The notes: generated by a model not told the origin, from the letters alone. 64,000 nucleotides of DNA from Rhizophagus irregularis (GCF_026210795.1 NC_089455.1:1178001-1242000), one strand, 5' to 3'; positions 1 to 12,100 are shown, numbered from the stretch's first letter. A program made the numbers and translations.

Positions 1-1004
1 TATGAGAAAAAGAGGAAAGACATGAACCAAAAATTTGAAAATGAGGAACTAAAAATATGAAAAGGGGGGAATAAATGAATCAGAGGTTCAGAAAAAGAAG
101 GCAAGCTGTTATTACGTCATTTCCGCCATTCTATACTAAAAAAGAAAAAAAACTTGTGAAATATTGTGAAAAATGGATGAACTAATGCAAAATATTACGA
201 AAAATAAATGAACTAATGCAAAAATTTTGCATCGTGATATTACAAAAAAAAATTGTAACACTTTCATAAGAGAATTTTTAAAAAAACTCTCGTAAAAACA
301 TATAGTACAATTGAAGTATTAATCAATACCTATTTATAAAAAAATAATATGTTGCACATATTGGCTTTTATACATGGCAAAAAAAAAATTGCAGCCAGTA
401 AACTGCCAAAGACAATTGGCTAATCAGATTGATAGCGCTTATAACTGATTATCGCATAAATTTGTGCTGGTTATCTGTCCAAATTAGTAATGAAATTCAG
501 ATGATTAGCCAATTGAATAAGCCGTATTAGCCATCCGAATTCTTACAGCCCATTACAGCTGATTTCATAATATACAGAATACTTAGCAAATTTTAAAGAA
601 CTCGGAAATATTCAGTATAGCTCAAATAAGATAAAATTATACCACCATTCTCAGAATAACACTTCAAAATTAACATATAATTTTTATTTTATAACATGAT
701 TTACCGAATATTTCCAAGTTCTTTTAAATTTGTTAAGTGTCCCAAAATTAGCTGTAATGCGTAAATTTGTGGATGATTAGCATATTGAATAAGCCGTATT
801 AACCACTTAAATTCTTACAGCCCGTTAATACGTAAATTTGTAAATGATTAGCCGATTGAATAAGCTGTATTAGCCACCTGGATTCTTACAGCCATTCGTT
901 AATACGTAATCTTATCTACTCAAAATTTTGTTAGCATACGAAATCTCATATAAATTGAATAGTGAATCGATGCTTTTATTAAATTTGTCGCATTAATTAG
1001 CAAC

Positions 1005-2539
1005 ATGAGTTTCAAATGCCCCTTTGTATGCGAATATTCAGTCAACACTTGCATATCACTGGTAAAAAAATGATTTATCCTATACATATCTTACACATAT
1101 TGGGTACTCAAAATGTAGAAAATCATACACAAATAATACACATATCATACACATATCGGGTACTAATATATATATCATACATATATCAGGTACCTGATAG
1201 GTATACTATATATATAAGTACCCGATATGTATATGATATGTGTATTATTTGTGTATGATTTTCTACATTTTGAGTACCCGATATATGTAAGATATATGTA
1301 GGATATGTGTAGGATAGACCATTTTTTTACCAGTGATATACTCAACACGCCTAGAAATGCTTAAAAAATGTAAATGTAGAAGATGATGATGACGATAATA
1401 GTGAAAAATATAACAGTGAAATGGATACAAGAAGTAATCAAAATAGTGAATATGAAAATGATAAAGTTGAGGTAATTATGTATTTCAGATTATTCTTTTT
1501 GGAGCTTTTAAGAAAAAGCTCAGATATACTAACTTATTTAGCTTATAATTTTAGGTGGATGATGATAATGATGCACAAAACATGTCTTTTGACAGTATTA
1601 GAAGTGCAATATCAGAGATGAGCCTTGAAGATAACTTTGAAAATATATTAGATTCTTCCAAAGAGCCTGAAATTTTTGAAGAATCTGAAAATCCTAATTC
1701 CAAAACTTGCACAGAATTTCATAATGATGCTTATAAAGATCTAATGTTATTAGTAATAAAATACAAAATAAATAATAAAGGTGGTAATGAAATAATACAC
1801 TTTTTTAATAAACATTCAAATCTTACAGAATCATCATTACCAAAAAATATCGAACAGGGACGAGCATTTATGAATAACATGAAGTTTTCTAATTTAGAAT
1901 TTAGTAAAGTCCTCATAACAAAACATAAGGATAAAGATTATTTTCTTTATTATCAAAATTTAATACAGTGCATCAAAAATATTTTAGCTATTCCTGACAT
2001 AACACAAAATTTTGCGTTATCTTACGAAAACTTTGAGGTAAATGCCAAATATTATTTAATTCAATAATTTAAATAATATTTATTTTAATTTATTTATATT
2101 ATTTTATAGTATAATGGAGAAAGTATTTACAGTGAGCAAAACACTGGAAAATAGTGGAAGACTATGCAAGAATCCTTACCTACTGGTTCCAAATTATTAT
2201 CAATTATTTTATATTCGGATGCAACAACTACAGATATATTAGGAAAAAGTCAATTGCATCTGATATACATTACATTAGGTAATATCCCGATATGGCGTCA
2301 TAATAAACAGGATGTAAAGCAACTTTTGGGATATTTACCAATTTTAAAAGTTGCAAACAAAGATCTGGTCTGTGATACTTTTCATAAATCTTTACGTCAT
2401 TTACTAGAACTAATTATTTTATTAAAAAATGGTATAGACCTTCTTATAAATAATGAAAATACCTGGTTTTATCCTAGAGTTTCAACTATTATTGCAGATT
2501 GTCCAGAGGCTGCAAGTTTTTGTTTAGTTTATAAATCCT
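1005..2539 (+). pseudogene. Plavaka-type transposase remnant (N-terminal part)
   Basis: Homologue of the seven-exon transposase at 9177-12205. It retains the start ATG and first zinc-finger residues, the acidic region, exon 2 (about 1555-2038) and the first part of exon 3 with the SDATTTDILGKSQL and LGYLPIL motifs. It is broken three ways: one C is missing in the run of Cs after the start, a 279-bp MITE sits in exon 1 (1057-1335), and exon 3 is cut at 2540 by a transposon end. Splice sites around 1472 and 1552, and near 2038 and 2110, are still recognisable. It cannot make a full transposase. Confidence 0.8.
1057..1335. mobile_element. 279-bp palindromic MITE in transposase exon 1
   Basis: The insert begins CACTGGTAAAAAAATG and ends with its reverse complement; most of its length folds back on itself (paired GTACCCGATAT and TTTTGAGTACCCGATAT blocks). 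The uninterrupted sequence at 9222-9235 shows the empty site, so the target duplication can be read as ATAT (1053-1056 and 1336-1339) with CACTGG ends, or as TA with TCACTGG ends. The first would fit a Chapaev/CMC-like element and the second a Tc1/mariner-like one; the sequence alone cannot decide. It has no credible coding capacity. Confidence 0.8.
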
Positions 2540-2705
2540 CATCAGGAAATTTTATAGAGTGAAAAATTGCGTAAATTTACAATTTTGTAAGTTTACGAAA
2601 GTTTATGACATAATATTTCGAAAAATTTCAAAATATTATGTAAGTTTACAATTTCGTAAGATTTATGTGATATTACGATTAAAATATTACATAAGTTTTT
2701 ACTAA
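2540..2705 (+). repeat. Solo terminal repeat of the CATCAGG transposon
   Basis: Begins CATCAGGAAATTTTATAG exactly where transposase exon 3 of the truncated copy stops, followed by the family's subterminal GTAA/TTAC repeats. No matching right end (CCTGATG) is found before 4990, so this is a solo or truncated end. It shows that a CATCAGG end can join into the transposase coding sequence itself. Confidence 0.75.
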
Positions 2706-2765
2706 AACAATTTAAAAAACTGTTGCGAAATAGTTCTTTTTAGTTAAATAAACCGTTTTGCAATG

Positions 2766-3438
2766 CACAGGTCGAAAAGTGAAAAATCAGGCACCAATAA
2801 GGTTGCTTGCCAAAACCTAGGGGTTTAGGCAAGATGGCGTTTCGCCGAAAAGCAAAATTCTGCCGAAACTATATTAAAGTTATATTAAAAAACTGGCGAA
2901 ACTTTGGAGAAAGGCGAAACTGCCAAAACTTATTATAAATGCCGAAACTGCCGAAACTCTGCCAAAACTATAATAAATCTATAGTAAAATTTTGATGAAA
3001 CTAATCGTAGGATTTTGAAGAGGTTTAGACAAGCAACCCTAGGCACCAATCGGTGTCTGATTGGCATTTTTGCCAAATACGATAACGCCAATCGAGGCAG
3101 TTTGCTAACTTTTGATCCAGTGATCAGAAAAGGATGAAATATAGCTCATTGGAATCGTCTCAACATGACGAATCTAATGGTAGTAAAATCTCATTTCTAG
3201 GATTAATACTTGATGAGAAATTAAGTAAAATATAAAAATAAAAATGTATCATTTATATTTTATTTAATTTTTTATTAACTATTAATCCTAGAGATGCGAT
3301 TTTACTACCATTAGATTCGTCTTGTTGAGGCGATTCCAATGAGCTATATTTCATTCTTTTCTGATTACTGGATCAAAAGTTAGCAAACTGCCTGATTGGT
3401 GACTGATTGATGCCTGATTTTTCACTTTTCGACCTGTG
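2766..3438. mobile_element. Foldback (long TIR) element with CAC...GTG ends
   Basis: Long near-perfect palindrome: the block at about 3112-3215 reappears inverted at about 3280-3385, and the outer ends read CACAGGTCGAAAAGTG and its reverse complement. It sits in a TTTTGCAATGGTTTA-type repeat. Comparison with neighbouring units gives a 3-bp target duplication ATG (2763-2765 and 3439-3441). CAC ends with a 3-bp duplication suit the CACTA/CMC group. No coding capacity. A hAT MITE is nested at 2798-3041. Confidence 0.75.
2798..3041. mobile_element. 244-bp hAT-type MITE, copy A
   Basis: The ends are TAAGGTTGCTTG and an inverted match, GCAACCCTA. It is flanked by the perfect 8-bp duplication GGCACCAA (2790-2797 and 3042-3049). 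The interior is rich in GCCGAAACT and GGCGAAACT blocks. The same 244-bp element recurs at 60621-60864 with a different 8-bp duplication. An 8-bp duplication plus TA-G ends is the hAT signature. Confidence 0.9.
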
Positions 3439-3439
3439 A

Positions 3440-4220
3440 TGGTTTATATTAAAATGATTTAAAAAACTGTTGCAAAACGGTTCTTTTTGGTTAAGTAAAC
3501 TATTTTGCAACAGTTCTTTTAATTAAATAAACCATTTCACAACGGTTGATATTAAAATATTTTAGAAAACCGTTGCAAAACGGTTCTTTTTAATTAAATA
3601 AACCGTTGCAAAATGGTTCTTTTTAATTAAATAAACCGTTGCAAAATGGTTCTTTTTAATTAAATAAACCGTTGCAAAATGGTTCTTTTTAATTAAATAA
3701 ACCGTTGCAAAATGGTTCTTTTTAATTAAATAAACCGTTGCAAAATGGTTCTTTTTAATTAAATAAACCGTTGCAAAATGGTTCTTTTTAATTAAATAAA
3801 CTGTTTTGCAACGGTTTATATTAAAATCGTTAAAAAAATCGTTGCAAAACGGTTTATATTAAAATTGTTAAAAAATTGTTGCAAAACGGTTTATATTAAA
3901 ATCGTTAAAAAACTGTTGTGAAATGGTTCTTTTTAATTAAATAAACCGTTGTGAAACAGTTCTTTTTAGTTAATAAACCATTTCGCAATGGTTTATATTA
4001 AAATAATTTAAAAAACTGTTGCGAAATGGTTCTTTTTAATTAAATAAACCATTTCGCAACAGTTTATATTAAAATAATTTAAAAAACTGTTTCGCAACGG
4101 TTTTTATTAAATTCGTTAAAAACCATTTCACAACAGTTTTTTTTCGTTTAAATTGAAATAAAAAACATTTCACAATGTTTTTTATTAAATAAATCTTTAA
4201 AAAAACGTTGCAAAACATTT
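3440..4220. repeat. 33-bp minisatellite array
   Basis: Tandem repeat built on AACCGTTGCAAAATGG followed by TTCTTTTTAATTAAATA. Perfect 33-bp periodicity runs from about 3568 to 3800, with degenerate units on both sides (2707-2765 and 3440-4220). Each unit contains the complementary pair AACCGTT/AACGGTT in varied states, so adjacent units can form hairpins. There are no spacers as in a CRISPR and no coding capacity. Confidence 0.85.
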
Positions 4221-4420
4221 TTTTAACTTTTGATTCGAATCAGATTCAGAATAGATCAGTTTTATCTAAATTGAATTCAGACCGAATCAAATTAAGCTCA
4301 TTTCGGATTCAGATCAGATCGGATCTAATTATTTTTGATCTGAATTTAAATCAGATCAGATTCATCTCAAATCCGATCTGATTTGATCCGTTCAGAACAC
4401 CAATTATATGTTAACTGGAT
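4221..4420. repeat. GATCTGA-rich degenerate repeat
   Basis: A short block with repeated GATC, GATCTGAAT and CAGATCAGAT motifs on both strands. No gene is visible. Confidence 0.5.
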
Positions 4421-4990
4421 TTTGATCATAAATATTTTGCTCTGCATAATTACATCATTTATTTCCTAAATAGTATCATTATTTAAATTACATGATATTA
4501 AAATTAATTCTCATTGGATTAACTATTATAATTATTTCTCATTATTATTATTCCAGGTTGCTAACCCTATTAGATTAACTTTCAAAGAGTCTAGACTGTA
4601 GCTATTAAGCTACTAAATTAGTTTGTGGAAACAATTTTTGAAGCTCATTAATAGTGTAGTTTATGTTAAAATGAAAGTAAGTATAACTAACAGGAGGGGT
4701 TTTGTTCATGAGTGGAATTAACCTAACACCTCGTGGCACAAACTCAAGACAGCCATGCAACATCTATATAATATACAATGACTTCGCTGCTGATCTTTAA
4801 GGCCGTCTAGACATTTGAGTTTCACAGTTGCCTTCATATTCTCCAGGTGGAAGGCTTAATGTCTTCACTTCCAGGATGAGAATTATCCTTTAAATTTAGT
4901 TAAAGGAAGAATCCCAACCTATACCCTCTATCATTTAAGGTGTGAACTACAAAAGTATCTAGTTAGAATAAGTAGGACCTTTCAGTCTTT
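4421..4990. other. Non-coding, GC-richer patch next to the transposon
   Basis: No gene is visible. From about 4680 the sequence becomes clearly less AT-rich and resembles in composition the SINE-like patch at 32.0-33.8 kb, but I could not find clear A and B boxes here. It ends exactly at the CATCAGG terminus of the large transposon. Confidence 0.4.
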
Positions 4991-5480
4991 CATCAGGAAA
5001 TTATATAGTGCGAAAAGTTGCGCAAGTTTACACATCATAATATTTCGTAAGCTTCCAGACCCACCGCAAGTTTGCGTAAGCGTAATATTTTGTAACTTTT
5101 TAAAATATTTCGAAATATTACGATATGCAAAGTTTCGTAATTTTACGATTTGTAATATTCCGTAATTTTGCGGTTCGCAATATTTCGTAATTTTACATAA
5201 TATTTCGTAAGTTTTCAGACCCGCCGCAAGTTTGCGTAAGCGTAATATTTTGTAACTTTTTAAAATATTTCGAAATATTACTGTATGCAAGGCTTCGTAA
5301 TTTTACGATTCGTAATATTCCGTAATTTTACTGCGTAATACTTCACAACTTTTTAAAATATTTCGAAATTCTATGATGCGTAATGTTCCATAATTTGATG
5401 ATTCGTAATATTCTGTGATTTTACACAACTTAATATTTCGTAATATTTCAAAATATTTCGATAAATAATACTTCATTTTC
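4991..5480. repeat. Outer subterminal array, copy 1
   Basis: Dense variations of TTTCGTAATATT, ACGATTCGTAATATTCCG and a duplicated ~180-bp block (about 5041-5110 and 5204-5285, both containing AGACCC.CCGCAAGTTTGCG). The palindromic TTACGNNNCGTAA units are likely transposase-binding sites by analogy with CACTA elements; that function is inference. The reading frames here are repeat by-products. Confidence 0.7.
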
Positions 5481-6250
5481 TGTACTATAAGTTTATATAA
5501 TGTATGTTTTATTAGATATAATTTTATTAAACCATAAAAAATTACAAGTATTTATTAATATATACAGAATACATAAAAGTAAAAAAAAGAAAGAGTAGAG
5601 TAACAATATTATTAGACGTAAAAAGAAGAGAAACAGCTATAGTAACATTAGTATTAGATATAAAGATAAAAGAAATATTGTTATTATTGTTAGTATTAAG
5701 GTAAAAAGAGTTAAAGAAACAGTAAAAGGAGTAAAAGAAACATGGATATTATCGTTAGTATTAAAGTACAAGTAAAAAGAAATAAAGGAAACGTAGATAG
5801 TATTGTTAGTATTACGATATAAAGTAACAAAGAGGTAAAAAAAAAACACGTTAATATTAAAATAATTAGTATTAATAAATAAATATTTCTATACCTGCAA
5901 AGTAATTGAACAAAAGAATAAAGAAATAAAGAGAAAGGAAAAAATAAACATGTTGTTAGTATTGTTAGTATTGTTAGTATTAAAGTACAAGTAAAAAGGA
6001 ATAAAGGAAACATGGATATTATTGTTAGTATTACGATACAAAATAACAAAGAGGTAAAAAAAAATGAAAATAATTAGTATTAATAAACAAATATTTTTAT
6101 ACCTGCAAAGCAATAAATTATGAAATATATGTAAATATATTGTATATAATTAAAGAAATAATAGAAAGAAGAGACAAAAAAATTAAAAATATTGAACAAA
6201 AGAATAAAGAAATAAGAAACAAAAATAAATAAGACAAAAACGCGTGCGTG
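5481..6250. repeat. GTTAGTATT-repeat region of copy 1
   Basis: Low-complexity repeat of GTTAGTATTA/TACTAAC type with AAAGTAAAAAGA spacers. It lies between the outer array and the 3' end of the accessory gene. On the complementary strand (30780-31440 in copy 2) it looks like intron modules. The predicted hydrophobic peptides simply translate the repeat. Confidence 0.7.
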
Positions 6251-6362
6251 ATTAAATGATTAAATGATTAAATCATATGCAAGGATCAGCCTAATTTGAT
6301 TGGCCAGAAAATACGATATCGTAAAATTACGGAAATCCGCATTTTAAAAAATCACAGAAATT

Positions 6363-6559
6363 GTATATGCACAATTACTAAATATTATCCCCTCGTAATA
6401 AATTAAAAATTATCAACACAAATTCAACACAAATTTAACAAATTTAACGAAATTTGGCCAAAATTAACAAATTTTTACCAGAATTATCAACACAAATTGA
6501 ACACAAATTGAACACAAATTTCAGCCACGATTTATTTATGTCACACCCGTGTTGTTAAG
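6363..6559. repeat. Internal inverted repeat, left arm (copy 1)
   Basis: About 200 bp beginning ATATGCACAATTACTAAAT and ending near CACACCCGTGTTGTTAA, with repeated CAACACAAATT. Its inverted partner lies at 12313-12529. Each arm lies just downstream of a gene stop (accessory gene on one side, transposase on the other), so the pair brackets exactly those two genes and leaves the Myb-like gene outside. Confidence 0.8.
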
Positions 6560-6643
6560 AATTAATAACCATTTTATTTATTAAAACTATATTAATTATG
6601 GTAAAAAAAATGCTATTACGTGTGATATATATAAAAATAATAT

Positions 6644-8077
6644 TTATTTCCTATGCAACCCATAATTCTCTAATAAACTATTTACATACCGACCTTCCTC
6701 CTCCGTGTTATAAGAGTCAATAGAAAGTATATCATCGTCAGCTATGCCATCATTGGCCGCACCATCGTTGGCCGCACTATCATTGGCCGCACCATCGTTG
6801 GCCGCATCATCGTTAGCCGTACCATCGTTAGGCCTACCATCGTTAGTCACACCATCATCAGCCGCACCTACTCTATCGTCAGCTGCTCTATCACCACCAT
6901 CGTCTACATCATTACCATCATGAGAATCATCGTCCGAATGTGTAAATTTATCCCTATTTTCCAACTTTTGCTAAAAATCAATAAATAAATAAATAAACTG
7001 TAATTCAAATAATTCACATTTTGCAAATTGTAAATTAAAAACTTACTAAGTTGTTGATTATCTTCGACTTCATTATACTTTCGCTCATTTGAATGTTTTG
7101 ATTATTAGGATTTAAGTACGTTTCGCATATGCTAATCGCATACGCTATTTGTGTTTTTGAGGGATTTTTATTTTCTTTTCGCAACTTATCGAATTATCAG
7201 CGACATATATGTCGTAGGTTGCCCATCTTTAACCTTTTTAAATAGGTTGTTGTAACATCTTTTCACCTCCGCCTTACTCTTCCATTCCTGAATCTTTGAC
7301 GGACTAGCCTGAGTGTTAATAGACGGTAATTTATGCCCAGTCGCTTCGAAAATAGAATACATAACGTCTTTAACTCTAGACGTGAACGTCCCTCGTAGCT
7401 TCTATGTTGTTGTACTAACTATTAAAAAAAATGTTAGTATGAAATTTAATAAAATTCATAATTGCTTTAACTTACAGTCGGGGCAATTTTTTTTTCGAAA
7501 AAAATAATCCATTGATTTTTTTTGAACTGGTGCATAAATTCCGGATTTTCGTCTTTTAAATATTTTTCGGTAGCGAGTTTGTACTCGTTTTGCGAAGGAT
7601 AAACAAAATTTTCAAATAAAATTTTCGATACCTTCTTAACGAGCCTCCTAATCAAACGAGGTTAGCATTTCAGGTTTACATTAAATAATATTCATCTTTA
7701 TTACCTTTACATACTCCGGATCTATTGTATTATTATTATTTTTGTTATTATCGTTGAGCTTTTTTTCTATGCTCGAGAGACGGGTTTCGAGATTTTTTTG
7801 TCCGGTGATAAGAACTTCAAGCTTAGAAATTATCTGCGAATTGGTTCTTAATAGTTTTTCTATTGTTTTTTTATTAACTTTAACAATAAAATATAATTTA
7901 ACTATATATTATATAATTTCTTTTATAAAGAATATGATACATATCATGTCATATATACCATCAACGCTATCATCGGATATTCTCACTCGCTTCCTCAGCT
8001 TCGCTACCCTCAGTACTACGTTTTGAAAATCTTTCATTATCGTCAATTCTTCGTTTTTCGCCACGCTTTGTAGCCAT
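6644..8077 (-). pseudogene. Transposon accessory gene (coiled coil, acidic tail), copy 1
   Basis: Same five-exon gene as the open copy at 28844-30275, divergent from the transposase with about 1.1 kb between the starts. Exon 1 begins at 8077 (MATKRGEKRR). Exon 3 appears to carry an extra G right after its acceptor (GAGGCTCGTTAAG here, GAGCTCGTTAAG in copy 2), which brings a TAA into frame, so this copy is probably broken. The last exon (6644-6970) encodes the Asp/Asn/Ala-rich tail with AANDG repeats. The single-base difference could also be a consensus error. Confidence 0.7.
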
Positions 8078-9176
8078 TATGATAATAAATTTGAAACGAA
8101 AATATGAGAAAAAGGAGGAAATATATGAGAAAAAAGAGGAAATATATGAGAAAAAGGTGAACTAGAAAATTTGAAAAGGATGAGGAAAAAGGGGAAATAC
8201 ATGAATCAGAAATTCAGAAAAAGGAGGCAAGCTGTCATAAGGTAATTTCCGCCATTCTATACTAAAAAAGAAAAAAAACTTGCGAAATATTGTGAAAAAT
8301 GGATGAACTAATGCGAAATATTACGAAAAATGAATGTACTAATGCAAAAATTTTGCATCGTGATATTACGAAAAAATATTGTAACACTTTCATAAGAGAA
8401 CTTTAAAAAAAAACTCTCGTAAAAGCACATAGTACAATCGAAATATTAATCAAATCCAATTTATAAAAAAATAACATGTTACACATGTTGGGGAGCTTTT
8501 ATGCATGGAAAAAAAGTTGCAGCCAGTGAACTCATTTGGCTGATCAGATTGATAGTGATCTTGAGTGCTTATAACCTGATTATCGCATAAATTTGTGGCT
8601 GATCATCCGTCCATTATTGTAAAAGTGATTTGCCGTGTTAAGCCAATAAATTTGCGGCTGATTATCAGATGATTAGCCGATTGAATAAGCCATCCGAATT
8701 CTTACAGCCCGTTACAGCAAATTCAAAATATGCGAAACACTCAGCACTTTTGCTGTCAGATTCACTTGGCAGGTTGCCGGCAAATTGAAATAGTAAATAA
8801 AATAATAAACAATATTTATATGGATACATCATAGACTTGTTACATTTATTTTTAGATTTGCCAACCCACGAACTCGGCAAGTTCCCGACAGCAAAATTGC
8901 TGAGTGTTTCGCATATTTTAAATTTTGCTATAATGCGTAAAATTGCGAATGATTCCGCGATATTAGCCACCAGATTCTTACAGCCAGTTCCATTCATTAA
9001 TGCGTAAATTTGCGTAGTCGTGTCTATTCAAATAACTCAATCAATTGTAATCCATTCAATTAATTCATTAAATTTTTACAATGAATTTGCAATATAATTT
9101 TATTAGCACATAATCTCATATAAATTAAATAGTGAATTGATACTTTTCATCAAATTTGACGCGTTAATTTAGTAAC

Positions 9177-12100
9177 ATGAGTTTCAAATGCCCCCTTTGT
9201 ATGCGAATATTCAGTCAACGCTTTGCATATACTCAACACGCCCAAAAATGCTTAAAAAATGTAGAAGTAGAAGTAGAAGATGATGATGATAATAATGATA
9301 GTGAAAAATATAGCAGTGAAATGGATACAAGAAGTAATCTAAGTAGTGAATATGAAAATGATAAAGTTGAGGTAATTATGTTATTCCAGATTATTCTTTT
9401 TAAAGAAAAAGCTCAATAATTATGTTATTCCAGATTATTCTTTTTAAAGAAAAAAGCTCAAATTATACTAACTCATTTTGGTTTATAATTTTAGGTGGAT
9501 GATGATAATAATGTACAAAATATGTTATTTGACAGTATTGGAAGTGCAATATCAGAGATGAGCCTTGAAAATAGTAACTTTGAAAATATATTAGATTCAT
9601 CTGAAGAGCCTGAAATTTTTGAAGAACCCAAAAATCTCAATACCAAAACTTGCACAGAATTTCCTAATGATGCTTATAAAGATCTAATGTTATTAGTAAC
9701 GAAATATAAAATAAACAATAAAGGTGGTAATGAAATAATACGTTTTTTTAATAAACATTCAAATCTTACAGAATCGCCATTACCAAAAAATATTGAACAG
9801 GGACGAGCATTTATGAATAATATGCAGTTTTCTAATTTAGAATTTAGTAAAGTTCTTATAACAAAACATAAGGATAAAGATTATTTTCTTTATTATCAAA
9901 ACTTAATACAGTGCATCAAAAATATCTTAACTGTTCCTGACATAACACAAAATTTTGCGCTATCTTACGAAAACTATGAGGTAAATAGTAAATATTAGTT
10001 AATTCAATAATTTAAATAATATTTATTTTAATTTATTTATATTATTTTATAGTATAATAGAGAAAGTATTTACAGTGAACAAAACACTGAAAAATGGTGG
10101 AAAACTACGCAAGAATCCTTACCTACTGGTTCCAAATTATTATCAATTATTTTATATTCTGATGCAACAACTACAGATACATTAGGAAAAAGTCAATTGC
10201 ATCCAATATATATTTCATTAGGCAATATCCCAATATGGCGTCGTAATAAACAGGGATGCAAAGCAACTTTTGGGATATTTACCAATTTTAGAAGCTGCAA
10301 ATAAAGATCTGGTTCGTGATACCTTTCATAAATCTTTACGTCATTTACTAGAACTAATTATTTTATTAAAAGATGGTATAGACCTTTTTATAAATAATGA
10401 AAATACCTGGTTTTATCCTAGAGTTTCAACTATTATTGCAGATTGGCCAGAAGCCGCAAGTTTTTGTTTAGTTTATAAATCCTCCAATTCAAGCCTTCCA
10501 TGTCACTCCTGTTTAATTAAAAGGGACAATCTTGCAAATATAAACTTATCGGTTAATGATGTAATACTAAGAACTCGCTGATGAAATGCGTAAATATTTT
10601 GAAAATGATACACAAAAATCTGTTTGCATAGAATCTGTACCTAATTTTTTTGGGATTTGCCGTAAGTATGCAAAAGTAGAAATAATTATAATAACATATA
10701 TATATATTAATTATAAATATTTATATTATCAAGGAATATAAATATCTACTTGGCTACTGTTCCTGACAGAATGCATCATTTAGATTTGGGTTTATTTCGT
10801 TACCAAATTATCTTCACGTGCGATATCTTAAAATTGCAACATGTTAATGGTAATAAATTAGTTGAAGAAGTAGATCGCCGTCTAGCAGCAATTCCACATT
10901 TTCCCGCCATTAAAATTTTTTCCAATGGACTGCAGTCAATTGCAAGATTAACTGCTAATGAATATCGAAGTTTGATGAAAGTCATGATATTTGTTATTGA
11001 TAATTTATATGATGAAAATAATAACGAAGTAGATAATTTTGTAAATAATGATGATCTTGTGAAATTGTACGAATATTGGAATGAAATGTATATTTTAAGT
11101 AGATATGAAGAATTTAGTGAAAGTGACTTGGAGAAATTTAATGTATGTATTAAAATTTTAGTAAAATCGAAAATTTAAATTAAATAAATTAAATTAACAT
11201 TTAAATTTTAGGATGCAATACATAGATGGGCGCGGATGTTTGTCAAGGCTTTTAAATTTGTTTCTCCTTCCAATTTGAAGTTGCCTAAATTGCATTCATG
11301 GGTTTATCACATTATTGACTCAATACGATCTTATGGCGCAATAAATGGCTATACCACAGAAACTTACGAAAGTCTCCACAAATATTTCGTTAAAATACCC
11401 TACCGAATTAGCAATAAAAAAGATGTCGAACCTCAGCTTTTACGAACTGTAAGTATTTGGAAATTTATTTATTGTATATATTTATTATATAACTTAAGAT
11501 GGAAATTAAATTAATAGATAAAACGTCAAGCAATATCTATTAGAATGTCTCAACATTCAGTGAATCCGGCAAAAACACCTCGCACTTGTAAATTTTCTGC
11601 AAGACTCTTTGATTTCTCTTTACAAGATGCAAATACATTTTTTAATGAAAAAAAAGATTCCGTAGACAATAAAATGCAGACCAGTTTTGCTAGATTTATA
11701 AGTTGTCTGGATTCATATCTAGATTTACTTGATGGGTTCACAATTATTGGTGAAAGCCCAAATAACGTATACGGATCGGTAACGCTGGAAAATGGTGCCG
11801 TAATGCGTCTTCAACAAACAGGTATCGTAATAAAGTATGGTTTAGCGGACATAGCTATTTCATGGATTCGAAGAATCGAAATGATTATATATCAGACAAA
11901 GGACTTTGTTATGGACAGGTATTTTTCCAATTTATGTAATAATTTATTATAAAGTATTAATAAATATTTATTATTTATAGGCCTTATTGTTAGCAGAAGT
12001 ATTAACAGACCCACCGCTAAATCTCGCATTAATTCAATGGTACGATTTTAAATCTAAAAGGAACCCATATTTATATGGATGTCCTCACTTAAAATTGATA

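Larger units (their letters stand above)
1..2539 (+). mobile_element. Truncated third copy of the Plavaka-type transposon
   Basis: This stretch aligns by eye with about 8100-10490 of the complete copy at 4991-14686, in the same orientation: end of the accessory-gene region, intergenic sequence, then exons 1-3 of the transposase. It enters the window already truncated and stops inside transposase exon 3, where the family terminus CATCAGG begins at 2540. It has more substitutions and small indels than the two full copies show against each other, so it is probably an older copy. Noncoding stretches (1-1000) hold only this repeat. Confidence 0.85.

Noticed and set aside
1016-1258. 80-aa protein at the start of the truncated copy
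   Set aside because: It is the frameshifted exon 1 running into the palindromic MITE.
3568-3800. 33-bp repeats as a CRISPR array
   Set aside because: Head-to-tail minisatellite with no spacers.
5637-6113. Hydrophobic 70-112-aa proteins on the minus strand (and 30806-31106 plus)
   Set aside because: They translate the low-complexity TACTAAC/CTTTTTA repeat in several frames at once; no start context or conservation beyond DNA identity of the copies.
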